64,000 bases of DNA from Rhinopomastus cyanomelas (taxonomy: Eukaryota; Chordata; Aves; Bucerotiformes; Rhinopomastidae): NCBI GenBank assembly GCA_013400115.1, contig VXBP01003842.1, forward strand, positions 62,001 to 126,000, written 5' to 3'. Below the pieces are notes generated by a model, which saw nothing but the letters and a program-made list of their open reading frames with translations, was not told where the DNA came from and made no database searches. Shown one piece after another: positions 1 through 12,000 of this stretch; position 1 is the stretch's first letter, and the number at the start of each line of letters is the position of its first letter. The translations under genes and the position numbers were made by a program.

Positions 1-291
1 TGGGGAGCAAGCGCCAGCGCGGGGTGCTGCCAGCAGGGATGATGGCCAGGCTCTGCAAACCCAGCAGCTCCAGTCAGCTGCTGCATCGCCCCAGCCTGGC
101 TGTGGGATGGGAACGGGGTTTGAGCTCCAAGTGGAGCCGGACCAGGGGTGAGCTGCCTGGCACACCCTGCCCTCTCTGGTGCCAAGCCTTGCTGGGGCAG
201 GGGTGGCACTCGGGGAGGGCAGGAGCAGAGTTCAGAGCTGCTCCCCTGGACTCTTCTCTTCTTATCTTCAATTGATGCGATTTTATGTTAC

Positions 292-525
292 TATGACTGA
301 CTGAGGCTGGAGAAGCCCTCTGAGCTCGTCTAGCCCAGCCCAGGACCTAACATCACCCCAGCAGCCAGACCAGAGCACTAAGGGTCACAGCTGGCCTTCA
401 ACACCTCCAGGGATGGGGACTCCACCACTGCCCTGGGCAGTGCAGTCCAGGCTCTGATCCCCCTTTCCATGAGGAAGGGCTTCCTGACATCCATCCTAAC
501 CCTCCTTGGCCCTGTCAAACCCCAT
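292..525 (-). mobile_element. CR1: CR1 fragment
   Basis: Antisense CR1 3' region (GAGCTCGTCTAGCCCAGCCC, then a CTCCACCACTGCCCTGGGCA block). It is the same subfamily as the copy at 44553-45065. Confidence 0.8.
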
Positions 526-658
526 CCCATTGGCCTCTGCCCACTGACTCAGCCTGTCAGATGTCTCTGCAGCATCTTCCGCCCCTCCAGCAGATTGACC
601 CCTCTACTTGGTGTCACCCACAAATTTATGTTCATTCTGCTGCCTGCTGAGACTCAGT

Positions 659-805
659 CACAGAATCAGAGCACATTAGGGATTGGGAGGGATCTCGAAA
701 GATCATCCAGTCCAATCCCTCTGCCACAGCAGGCTCCCCTGGATCCAGTCACACAGGAACTGCTCGTGCCACATGGGGGGAACCTTCCTGATGCAGAAGA
801 AGTTG
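659..805 (-). mobile_element. CR1: CR1 tail fragment
   Basis: Antisense tail (CACAGAATCAGAGC, ATTAGGGATTGGGAGG, CACACAGGAAC). It is followed at once by a plus-strand tail at about 815-899. Confidence 0.85.
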
Positions 806-814
806 AAGTTGCCC

Positions 815-899
815 ACCCAAGAGGCTGTTCAGCCAGGGGGTTGAACTAGATGATCTCTAGAGGTTCCTTCCAACCCCTAACAGTCTGTGATTCCATGAT
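815..899 (+). mobile_element. CR1: CR1 tail fragment
   Basis: Sense tail (TTGAACTAGATGATCTC, TTCCAACCCCTAACAG, TGTGATTCCATGA). Confidence 0.8.
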
Positions 900-1561
900 T
901 TAGGTGGCAAACCCAGCAGCTGTCTCAGCCGTGGGGACAAGATGGGACGTTTCACCCAACAAAAAAGCAGGTCAGCAAAGGGCAGCTCAGCTCTTTTAAT
1001 TGAGCAGCTTCATTAAGTCTATTTCTGATCGTGCCTGACCTGGAATAGTTTCCATTTCTGCTTTGAAATCCCTGGGTCCCAGGCACTGCCTTTCATACAG
1101 CCCCCCCCCCAACCCTCTGTGCAGTAACTTCCCCCAGAGCTGGGTGCTGCGTGAGGGGAAACGTTACTGGTGCCCGTTACTGGTTGCATCCCATCAGGCC
1201 ACCCCAGCAGACAGGAATTACAGCGGCTTCCATCTGCTGATGAAAGGACGGGCTGGCAAATCGTCACGTGCAGCCTGCAGCGCTGCGAGCGACTCGCGTG
1301 AGCGGAGCTCAATTCAAGGAAGTGATTCTTAATGGGATTAATTACTCCAGGTAGCAGGGCCTTCATTATGCAAATGGAAGCTGTCAGAGAGTCTGCAGCT
1401 CTTGGAGGCAGCCTGCTCCCAAAAAATGCATCTTCCTTATGAACAAAGAGCTGAAGGGCCAGACCTGGCAGAGCTGGGGTGTGCTCCTGGCTGTGGGTCA
1501 GGAGGTGGCAGCTGCTGCTGCTGCAGCTCAGTCCCAGGGAAATGTCTCCTGCTCTGGAGAC

Positions 1562-1675
1562 AATCAAAACCAGCCTGGATGTGTTCCTGTGTGATCTGCC
1601 CTAGGGGATCCTGTTCTGGTGAGAGGGTTGGACTAGATGATCTCCAGAGATCCCTTCCAACCCCTCACATTCTGG
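1562..1675 (+). mobile_element. CR1: CR1 tail fragment
   Basis: Sense tail (GGATGTGTTCCTGTGTGATC, CTAGGGGATCCTG, GATGATCTCCAGAG). Confidence 0.85.
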
Positions 1676-2007
1676 GGCACAGGCTCCCCAGGTTCTGGAC
1701 TCAGGAGTACCTCAGTCTTTTGTGTGCTCAAAGGAAGGTGCCACAGGCTTGAGACTGGATGGATGGCTTCTTCCTGCAGCTGTAAATCCCCCTCAGCCTG
1801 CTGTGCTGCCCCCAGGCTGCCCTCAGCCCTGGCAGGATCTATGAGTCCATAAACAACCCCAGCACAATGAGCAGCCTCACACCTTGGCCACCAGATGGAC
1901 ACCAGGAGCATGGCAATGAGGAGGGGAGAGTGGCTGGGTTCTGTCCTGCAACACAGCAGCACCCCAGCAGCACCCATCCCTTTGTTCCCCTTGGGAAGCA
2001 GGTGCCT

Positions 2008-2107
2008 ATGAGCTCCCAGTGCTGCTGAATCCTACGAGCTCCCAGTGCCTGCTGAATCCTATGAACTCCCAGTGCCTGCTGAATCCTATGAACTCCCGGT
2101 GCCCGGC
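2008..2107 (+). repeat. 27-bp minisatellite
   Basis: About 3.7 units of ATGAACTCCCAGTGCCTGCT plus gaatcct occur at 2008-2033 (26 bases), 2034-2060, 2061-2087 and a partial 2088-2107. The units are nearly identical, so the array is recent. Confidence 0.9.
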
Positions 2108-5100
2108 TCACACTCCTGGGGCCGTGGCCGCTGTGAATGCGTCTGGGCATAGTCTGGGGCTGTGCGGCTGTAACTGGGCAACACAGACACAAAAGCGACT
2201 CAGGAAGCACTGGGGTCCAGGAGGGCACCTCCTGCCCAGTGGAAAAATGAGAATTTATGATCCTTGGAAACATAAAACTGTTCAGTGGAGAGTAGAAAGC
2301 GAAGGGGAGAACAATAGGCAGGGAGAATGCTGGCAGCTACCCAGAGCCTTTTCTTCTCATTTAAATTAGCTCCTTCCATTGTCCAACTAATTCTCTGTAG
2401 ACTCCGCAGACTGTTCCCCCTGAAGAGAGCTGATGGAGCCAGGGAGCTATGGTGGCCCCGCTGGGCTCCTGGGAGTCCCTGGAAGGACAGCGAGGCCAGT
2501 TCATCACCCCAGACTGATTTATGAATTCCTAGCTCTGTGCGTTGGCTGCAGTTGCTGCTGCCTGCAGACCCCAGCAGGACTCAGACCTCTGCAGTGATGC
2601 AGGACAGTGGGTGCAAGTTTGGGCTTCAGCCTGTTTGTGGGGAGCAGCTACCTGTCCCTGCTAAGCTCTGATTAGCCTCAGCCAGAAAAGGACCACAGAA
2701 CAGATCAGCCAGGAGATGATTTATGGACAGGATCACTGCAGCTGGCCTGGAGCTGGTGCCCTGGGAGCGGTGGGTGTGTAGATGTTCCTCAGGAACTGGA
2801 GACAACTTGTCACACAGGGGTCAGGAAAGGGTTAGTGGGAAAATCCAGTCCGCATGCTCAAAATCTGCCTAGCCCACCACATCTAAGGTGCATAAAACCA
2901 TCTCCTTCCCAACACTGGCAGGGAGGTAACTGCTCTTTGAGGGCTGGGAAGCAGAACCAGAGGTACTTGTAGGTTGGCCAAGGGGCAGGGGATAGACTCC
3001 AGGGTTATGGAGTCCCAGCACACAGCTCTAGCTGGAAGACAGCCCTCTTGCTGTGACTCTTCTCACTTTGGCCACTTCACAGTGCCCAGCCATGAGCAGC
3101 AGGTGTTAATGGTCCTGAACAGCCTCACCTGGGCCCTCCAACCACACCCCAGCCATGGGCACAGGGCCTCCATTTAAGATCAGCTCTGGAGCTTCAGCAG
3201 CTCCTTGAGCTCCATTGTTGGTCTCCAGCTCAGCTACAGCCCTGCCTGGTCATGGATGTGCTGTTCCTAACCCAAAGACTGACTTCCCAGTTTGGCTTCA
3301 GTTCAGTCCCATCATCGTGGACCTGCTGATCATCTGGACTCTTGGTTGAACTTGGCTACTACCCAGGGTCTGCTCTGCTCATCTCATCCAGGTATGAAGA
3401 GATGTGGCTTTGTGGGTGGCTCCCAGGTCCTCCTTATCAGGGAAGTGTAGCCAGCTCTGCTGCTCCCTGACCTGAGGGCAGAGCATGGCCCCTCTCAGAT
3501 ACCTTGGGGCAAGGAGATTCTCAGTTGCCCCAACAGGGAGGGCTCTGTTGGCCAAACCCCTCACTAAGGCACACACTTAGTGCTCAGGCCCCCTGCCTGC
3601 TGTCACCCCAGACATCTTCTGTCTGTCACCTTGGTGGAGTGAGGGCTTCTGCAGAGGCTGAGGGGAGCAGACCTCCAAGTGCTGTTTTGGGAAACCCATT
3701 CCTTTCAGGACGGGAGCAGCTCAGCTCAGCAAAACCTGCCCAGCAATGTTCTGCTTCCATCAACATCCTAAACCAGCCATGCTGGGAGCTGATGAAGCTG
3801 AAGACCTTCCCTGAGGAGAGTCTTCCATGTCTCAAATTCTTTTGAAGATGCAAGTCCTGAGCTGTCACTTTCCCCTGAGGTGAGCAGGTGCTACCCAGAG
3901 TCCCAGCATGGGACACTGGTTTTTATGGATAGCTGGATCTTCTCATCTAAAGGAGGGGTGGCAGAGGACATAGCTGGAGCTCAGAGATCCTCTGAGCTGG
4001 TCAACAGGATGGGGAGCAAAAAGTGGTTGGAGTCCCAGCCCTGGGAGGGAGCTGAGCTCTGGCTGGTGATAGGAGCTGGTGAGGAGATCGGAGCCACCAT
4101 GGCTCTTTAATTAGCCTTTTCCACCCTGGAAAGTATGTGGATAGTTCTGGAACAAAGCTGCTTCTCCTGCTGTTAACAGAGGATGGATGAAAGCAGCCTT
4201 TTGCTGGCTCTCCCTGTTAAAGAGATAGTGCCCAGCTCCATCCCCAGAGGAACAAGCGGCCTCACAGCCCAGCAAGGTGACATCATCTGGCCTTTAGTGC
4301 CTCTCTGACAAAAGCATCATTGTGGGACTGTCACTGTCAGGAACCCCCTGCTGTCCCCAGGTTTAATAGGGAGCTTTCCCACACGCAGCCCTTCAGCCCA
4401 CGTCTTGCCAGGGCCGGCCAAGCCCAGCTCCCAGCGAAGCTGAGGTTGATTTCCCTCTCTATTCACTTTGCAGGAGAAAACAAATTACCTTTTCCATCCC
4501 AGAGCTCTGGGTGATTAATTAGCTTCAGCAATGAAGCAGTGCCTTGGGACCCCACCCCAGTGGAGTCCCACGTACCCAGCGCCGAGTGCACACGGGTGGA
4601 GATGGTTCCCCAGCTTGCAGAGCTGTGGGGATACTGCAGAGGAAAAGTGCTAATTTCATTAAGAAGCAGGTCAGAGTCACCTGAAATAACCCTCACGAGT
4701 GAAAATGCAATTAGACTCAGACACCTTCCAGTCATCCCATGTTTCCCCCATAAACCCAACAGCAAGAGGGCCTGGCTCTGCACGCACCGTGTCGTCACGT
4801 CCCAGTTCCCCTCCAGTCTGGGGGGTGGGACCAGAGGCAGGTTAGGAGATGGAACGGACGTAAACCTTGTTCATGGGTGCTCAAACAACAAAGCTCTGAG
4901 GAGCAGGGGCCAAGACTCTGTGGCAGGCTCAGAGATCCTTGAAGAAGCATCGGACCTCCTACGTGGGAAGGTAATGGGGTGTTTTGTGCCTCCCCCACAA
5001 AGCAAAGGTGTTTGGTTTTGATTGAAGTCACTCGGCTGTTGTGGTGACAGCCGGGTCCCTGGGAAGTGACAGCTCCCAGCACCCTGCCAGCAGGTCCAGG

Positions 5101-8100
5101 CCACCAGACACTGCTCAGATGGACAAGGAGCAACTGAGGATTTCTGCTGCTCGCTCCAAAATCCCAACTGTAAGTCAGTCCCTTCCCACTCCTGTATGAG
5201 CCCAGCACAGGGAAAATGCTCCTTGGTGTTAGGACTAAGCTGGGCAAAGAGAGGAGCTGAAGCCCTGCAGAAGAAGTGGGGAGGGATGGAACAGGGTTGA
5301 TCAACTTTGAAAGCCAGTCTTTAGGTCTGCAGTGACTCGTCAGCTGCTTGTGACAGCTCCCCAGGGTGCAGAGCACCCATTAAGACCTTGAGTGGCCCAT
5401 GGCCATGGGAGGTGGTAGGACCCACCACGCTGTAGGTGGAGGGAGCTGCAGAATGTGGGGTGGGGGTTTCAGAGGTGCTGGTGGGTCACAGCACAGAGAT
5501 AGGGAGGGACCCTAATCCCAATGCCATGCTGAGGGTGTGCCACAGGCAGGTCCCAGGGTGTCAAGCCCCTAAATAATGCAGCACTTCCCTCGCTTACGTA
5601 ACGCCGCCGATGCTATTTTGGTGATGGCAGCACAAAGGAGGGCAGGCTGGGCCAGCCACGCTCTGCACGTGGGGATGGAGAGGAGGCATCGGTGCTTGGG
5701 GCAGGGCTTGAGGGGAAGCTGAAGGCAGAGAGGCCCTTACGTTCAAACTGCTGATGAGATCAACCCAGCCTCTGCTCCCAAGAAGGCCAGGAGTGACCAG
5801 TTGTGGTTCTCTACTTCCAGCACCTGCACTGTGCCCAGGAGAAACTGGGTGGCTGCAGCCTTCTCCTTAAAGCTCAGGATGAAGAGGAGAACGGTGCTGG
5901 GAACATCCACCCAGCTGGGTCATGGCCCAGAGGAGAATCTAGATGAGTGGTGATCATGTGGAGAAGCTACATCTGCATAACTAATGCCTGCTTTTGGTAG
6001 AAGCTGTGGGAAGGACCATGTCCTGGCTTCTAAACTTGCTGTCACACCATACCCCTCATGGGTACTGTCGTCCAGCTCTGCCTGTGGTTTCTCCTAGCCT
6101 CCCACTAGGGAAATTAGCATGTTCCCTGTGTGTCTGCAGCAGAGGTAGGAAGCTGGACTTGGCACCTCTATCTCTGAGCAAGCAGGATCCAAGCCAGGAT
6201 GCAGACTTGATCTCCATTTGCATTCAGAAGCAGCACCTGGTTACAAACCAGACCAGAATGAAAATGGGAAGGACGCTGAGCTGCCCTGTGAGCTGCTGCC
6301 TGCAGACCAGGTCTGTCTCCTTTACTGGGTGCAACCAGGCTTCGTTGTCTTTCACTGCAGAGAGCCCTGGGTGCAGCTGAACCTTTCTACATCTCTGTGC
6401 CAGCAGCCTTCACGAGCAGCCTGGCCCTGTGCTGGTCTGAGGCAGTCAGGGACCAAAACAATCTGCTGTATTCCCAGGCAAGGAGACTTTTTCTGTGGGG
6501 CTGATCTCCAACAGTTCCCCCTGACTGAAAGCTTCAGAGCTGGCCTCCAAGGGCTGCACAGCGAGGACGTGTCTGGATCCCAGCACCAACAGCACTGTGA
6601 CTCCAGCCAGGAACAGGCTCGGAGGGGGTCGGCCGCTGTGGGGCCACAGGCACTGTGTGAGCAGGGCCTGTTGGTAATGACTTGGCGGGCAGCTCTGACA
6701 GATCCTGCCTCCTCCTCACTAAGAAACCCCAGCAGTCGGCTCTGATGTTTAGAAGCGGCTATTAAGAGGGATTTTTCTAAAGTGCATGACTCCTAATTCC
6801 CACTGACTTCAGAAAGAATCTTGGCTGCTCTGAACACCACACAGGGCACAAACGTCTCTTGAAACGGGCCCAAGAGCTCTCGTATCACGTGTGTTTCTAG
6901 AACTGGCAGCGGCAGAGACAGCAGGGAGCTCCCCCTGTCCTGCCAGGCTGCCCCGGGCAGCACCCAGGTATCGCCCAGATGTCTGAGCAGAGCTCAGCAG
7001 CCCTTGGAGAGCAATTCCTGAGTGCTAAGTGCCCACAGCCCATGGTAAAGGGCAATCCTTACACCTACAGGCAAGTCTCCAGGTTCTTCTCAAATTGTCT
7101 GTGAAATCTGACTCGAATTCAGCAACGAGACTGTTACTACAAAAGAGAACATTCAGCACTAACTGTGTCGCTTCCTCAGTTCCAGAATATGAAGCAGTTC
7201 AAGGACTCTCTCAGCCTCAGGGGAGCTACTGAGGTTACTGAAGCATGAGGAGAGAAACAGCCTGGGCTTAGACAGTGGGGATTATGGAGAAAGAAGGGTG
7301 CACGGTAGCGGTATTGACTCTCAGAGGTCTTGTCATCAGAACTGTCCTCAAGCATCACAGCTGAGTGCCAAGGTGGAGGCAGCAGCCTGGCCCTTCAGGC
7401 TCTTGCCCAAGAGGCTACTGGATGATCTGACTGGTGGCTCTTTGCAGGCTCACACCAAGGCCCTCGGCCGGGCACAGAGCTTCTGCAGAGGTGGGTAAGG
7501 AAGGATGAACCTGCTACAGACAGCCACAAAGAGTGGGAACCCAGCAGGCACTGCAAACACCCATGGTGTGCTGCTGTCCCCCTGCTCAGCCCTGATCACC
7601 AGCCACCCTCAGGACTGATGCTTGGCTCCCCTTTCCCAATGCCTGCTCCGCTCCCCAGTGCTGTTCCCAGTGCCCCTGAGCTGGGTGTGAAGCTGTGGGC
7701 ACCGAGGCGTCCTGCGCTGCTCACACTGTGGTCAAGCATTAACCACAACCAGTGCTCCCAGCTCTACCCTCAGCCTGGCTGCAGGAAGCAGGATGAGCGG
7801 GAGACCAGCACTGCCCTGGGGGGGCAATAACAGGGAAAAGTGCCTGGGCTGGAAGTTTAGGTCCCACAATCATTAACAGCAGGAGCACAGGCTGCAGCAG
7901 GGCTGAACCAGTCCATGATGGGATCACTGACTTCAGAGCTTCACAAACTGCTTGCAGCTCAGCAGTGGGCACCTGGGGAGGTGATGGCAGGTACCAGTGT
8001 TCGGTCCAGTCCTGCCCAAGGACCTGTCCAGCAGCCAGGTGCCTTTCACCTCACTGCAGCCAGCTGTAAACACCCAATCCTCCATCATGTTGCATCAAGG

Positions 8101-8807
8101 CTCAGCACGGCCCACTGCTCTCGCTCTGACAACAATTTGCTTCTAGAAAGAAAACCCTGGAGCTCAGAGGGTTTGGGGGTGATGCTGGGCAGGCTGCAGG
8201 GTGGCCTGGGGTCCTGGTCTGCGATGCTCTGCAGTGCAAGGGGCTGCATCTCTGGAGCAGCAGAGTAACAGAAGGATGGAGGAAGATGAAGTGACTCGAG
8301 TGTCCTGAAAACAGTCGGGTGGTTGCCAATTAGCCCAAATAACCCATCTGGCCCAGGGAAAGACCATTTAGACTGTCTAATCACTGCTGCAGGGAAGAGA
8401 GAAAGAATGAACCACTCTGTAATGGCTCTGAAAACTGCTCGTCCTCATCTGAGTTCTCCTTCCCTCCAGGGTCCCACTCAAGACTCTTATCCTGTAGACT
8501 TGTCAGGTTTATTTGGTCAAACCACAAGATGGTTTGAGGGCTACTTAACATAATACTTTAACAAGCTGATTCTGTTTGCCTTCAGGCCTCATTTAGTCCA
8601 GGGCAGAAGCTGACAGAAGAAAGCAAATGCTGAACCAAGCTCTTGTAAGCAAATCTTCTTTTACTGGGAAGAGCTTTGTGGTCATGGTCCCTCAGGGTCC
8701 TTTCTCCTCAAAGCAGTGATCCCCAAAGAGCCCTTGTGTTGGACAAAAGCAAGAAGCATCTACAAATGCACTTGCTGTTGTGGCACGAGGTCCAGTCTCT
8801 TAAACTA

Positions 8808-9005
8808 AGAATCATAAAATGGTTTGGGTTGGAAGGCACCTTAGAGATCACCCAGTGCTAACCCCCTGCTATAGGCAGCGATACCTCTCGCCAGACTAGG
8901 TTGCCCAGAGCCCCATCCAACCTGGCCTTGAATCCCTTCAGCAATGGAGCAGCCACGACCTCCCTGGGCAACCTGTTCCTGTCTCTCACCACCAGAAGAC
9001 TGAGG
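8808..9005 (-). mobile_element. CR1: CR1 fragment
   Basis: Antisense copy starting AGAATCATAAAATGGTTTGG, with the CCAACCTGGCCTTGAA block. Same subfamily as 63741-63925. Confidence 0.85.
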
Positions 9006-12000
9006 TCAAAGCAGGAGCTTACATCGAAGCTACAAGCTGGGTTGGTTTTTGAAGTCCCTTCTCCTTACATGCAGACAGTTTCATCCCCAGGGCAGGTCTA
9101 GGTATTTTTAGTCTCATGGACTGTTTGGTCTTGCTCCTCATCCTGTCAACCCACTCCAGTGGAAACCAATGCCCACGGTCCCACACTCTATACCCCGGGC
9201 AGCCTCAGCTTCTGCACCCTCACCCATGCAGTTGTCACTGGGATGAAGGCACCTCCTTGTTAACGAGCTAATCCAAAGCCCTCGCTACCACCCTGGCTCC
9301 ATCTCCACTACATTTGTTCAAGCACCGAGAAAGAAGCAGCTTTGAGCTGTGGCTGGTTGCTCTCCACCAGAATGTAATTTAAAAGCCATTCTAGTTCATC
9401 TCTGTAATGTTCTACAACCAGTAACATAACTGGGAAAAGCTGCTTTACTTCAGACTAAATAAAGGCTGTGCAGAGAGATCTCATACGCTGGTATTTTAGC
9501 TGCTGAAATCAAGTGCTTCAGTAATATAATGATGATACTGTTAGAGCTGCTTTATTTCACAATTAAAAGGTACCTGCCTCGTTGCCAAGATGGAGCATCA
9601 GACCAAAAGCTCTCTCTCTTGTTCTATTTAGTGCTGATGTTTTAATTTAGCTTTCATTAGCCTTCAGCTAAGCTCCAACCCACTCTGACTCTTGTGCAGA
9701 CCAGCATTAACATGCTGGCTAGTTCCACACCCCACCACTGGAGAAGCCACCCAGTTCTGGGTACTGGAAGGAAGGCACTGAGATGACAGGAAGGCTTGGA
9801 GATGACACACTGCACTGCCTGACCCCTCCAGCCATCTGTTACGGATCGTACACGGTGCCTTCTCTGGACAGGGCACAAGAACTGACGCATCCATCGCCAC
9901 CGGGTCACCACGTGTGAAAAGCCTCCTGTCCCAGTGGCCTCTACTCACAGCTCCAGCAGACCCTGCTCAGCTCAGCAGCCAAGTGGCAGAGGGCATGATT
10001 TAGGGTTGGAGATGAGCAGGGGGGAAACCTGCAGTGGGGGGGCCCTATGGGATGGTGCAGTGAGCAGGAGGCTGAACTCTCAGGTCATCTCAGAGTGCTC
10101 ATTCCTCTTCTCCCACCTGTGACGCACGAGCAGAGCGCAGCCAGCTCTGTGCTGCAGCCACACGTCGCTGCCTGGAAACACCACGCGCGGTGGCACTGCG
10201 AAAACACCCCACTAAGAGCTTCCTCCCATTGTGCTGTGATAATACAGAGCAAAAGATGGATCAAACAGGCTGGGTTTAAGCTGAGACTCAATTTCCCCAG
10301 ATAAATGGCAGTTTTACAGCTCTTTCTTCACTTTATGAGAGTTAAAGCTGCTGTAAGGCTGGGAAAGCTGCATTTGCATGAAACACACTGGAGCCTGCCA
10401 AGGCAGCCATGAGCTGGGTAACACACACAGGCCTGAGGAGCTGCACCTGCACCTCCCAGCCTTCCCCTTCTTCAGGCCTTCAGCACAGGCCTTTTGGCTA
10501 ATGAGGGCTGCTGGGCACACTGGGAAAGGGGAGAGGCTATAAAACCCAGTGGCAGGGTAGGAAGCCCTTTCCTAGAAGTGGGGTGGGCAGTTGTGCTTCT
10601 GCAGCTAAGCCTGTTGCATGTGGAGCCCTGCAGCCTCAAGCTGAGACTGCTTGTTTCACCTGCAGAGATGGATTCTTGCCAGAGGACTCATCTCCATCCT
10701 CAGCATCCTGGCAGTGCCTGTGCTGCAGAGAGGTAAGAGCTGGAATGTGCCTGTTCTCTCCTAACATGAGGTGGGTTCCTCTCCTTAGGGCATCTCTGTC
10801 AGGTCTGGTATCTTCTTAAAGACCAGTAATGAGACTGTGAGAACCAAAATTAGATGCAGTTTGCAGCAGAAGGCTTTTCAGTACAGCAGGAGTAGTTTCA
10901 GTACTGCCTGTCCTTGTTAAACCTGCTAACTAGTCCTCTGGTACAGAAGAGGGTGAAGAACCTGCTGAGCGGGCTAGGGTTGTAAAGACCACTGTATCAT
11001 GAAAATAGGCTAATGTGTGTGCCTGGGCCCACCAGAGACTCCAGTGGAGCTGCTGCCTAGATGCTAACTAGAGCGAGCATTCAGGTTTACAGGGCTCTGT
11101 TTTCACATCCAGATCCCTCCTTCCTGGGTAGGAGGAGGTGAGAAGCTTCCTGGCATGGCTCAGATTGGACCCTCAGAGCACACTGTGGGACTCCTCTGCT
11201 CTCAGGAAGCTCAGCCTGATCCAACCCCTCTGCTATAGCTGAAACAAATAGAGGAAAACAACCTAATGAGGCATTAGGGCTAAACTTAGCTGCAATTAAC
11301 ACTTAATTACCACCCTGAAAACACTGGCTGTAGTTTGCCAGGGCCTGGAAAGGTAAAACCCATTTGCTGGTGTGGTAGAAGCCTTAAACTGGTGTGGATG
11401 TGGTCATGGTTGAAACTTGGACTAGTGGAGCCATGGGGCACCATCCTGCTTGGGGTACCAGGTGCCCAGGGACGGGAAAGGCTGTGTTATCAAACCTTGA
11501 GCCAAGTCTTGATGCCCTTGTGCCAGTCTCCCCTTTCTTAGCCTGACTGTCTGAGGGGCTGTTCCTCTCCGTGTCTGTTGTGGTGACTGCTGTCCTCTCA
11601 GTAAAGCTGATGGCAGACCCCTGTGGGCTGCTGGATAAAGAGACAAAGCACACACAGATCCAGATCAGAGGACAGAAGCCACCTATGACCACCTGGAAAT
11701 CTCTTTCTAAGTCACTAGTACAAGTCCTCAGCTTTTTATGGGCTAACCTGTAAACTGCCTCTCTGGAGTTCTCTCATCTTTCCCACAAGGTCTGCTGCCT
11801 GTTGCCTTTGTCAGAGTAAATGTTGACTAGTCCCTGCATGCACAGCATGGGACTGCTGTCCAGTCACTTCCACTGAGTGTCACAGGGTGATAACAACAGC
11901 TATTTAAAGGCCTTGAGTGAACTGACGTGGCCCAGCTGAGAACTAAAGAGAGGTCTGCACCAGCAGTCTGAAGACTGGGATATTTTAGCCACCAGGATTG

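Noticed and set aside
4795..5376. 193-codon minus-strand frame
   Set aside because: No domain, low-complexity residue mix, and no exon signals; treated as chance.
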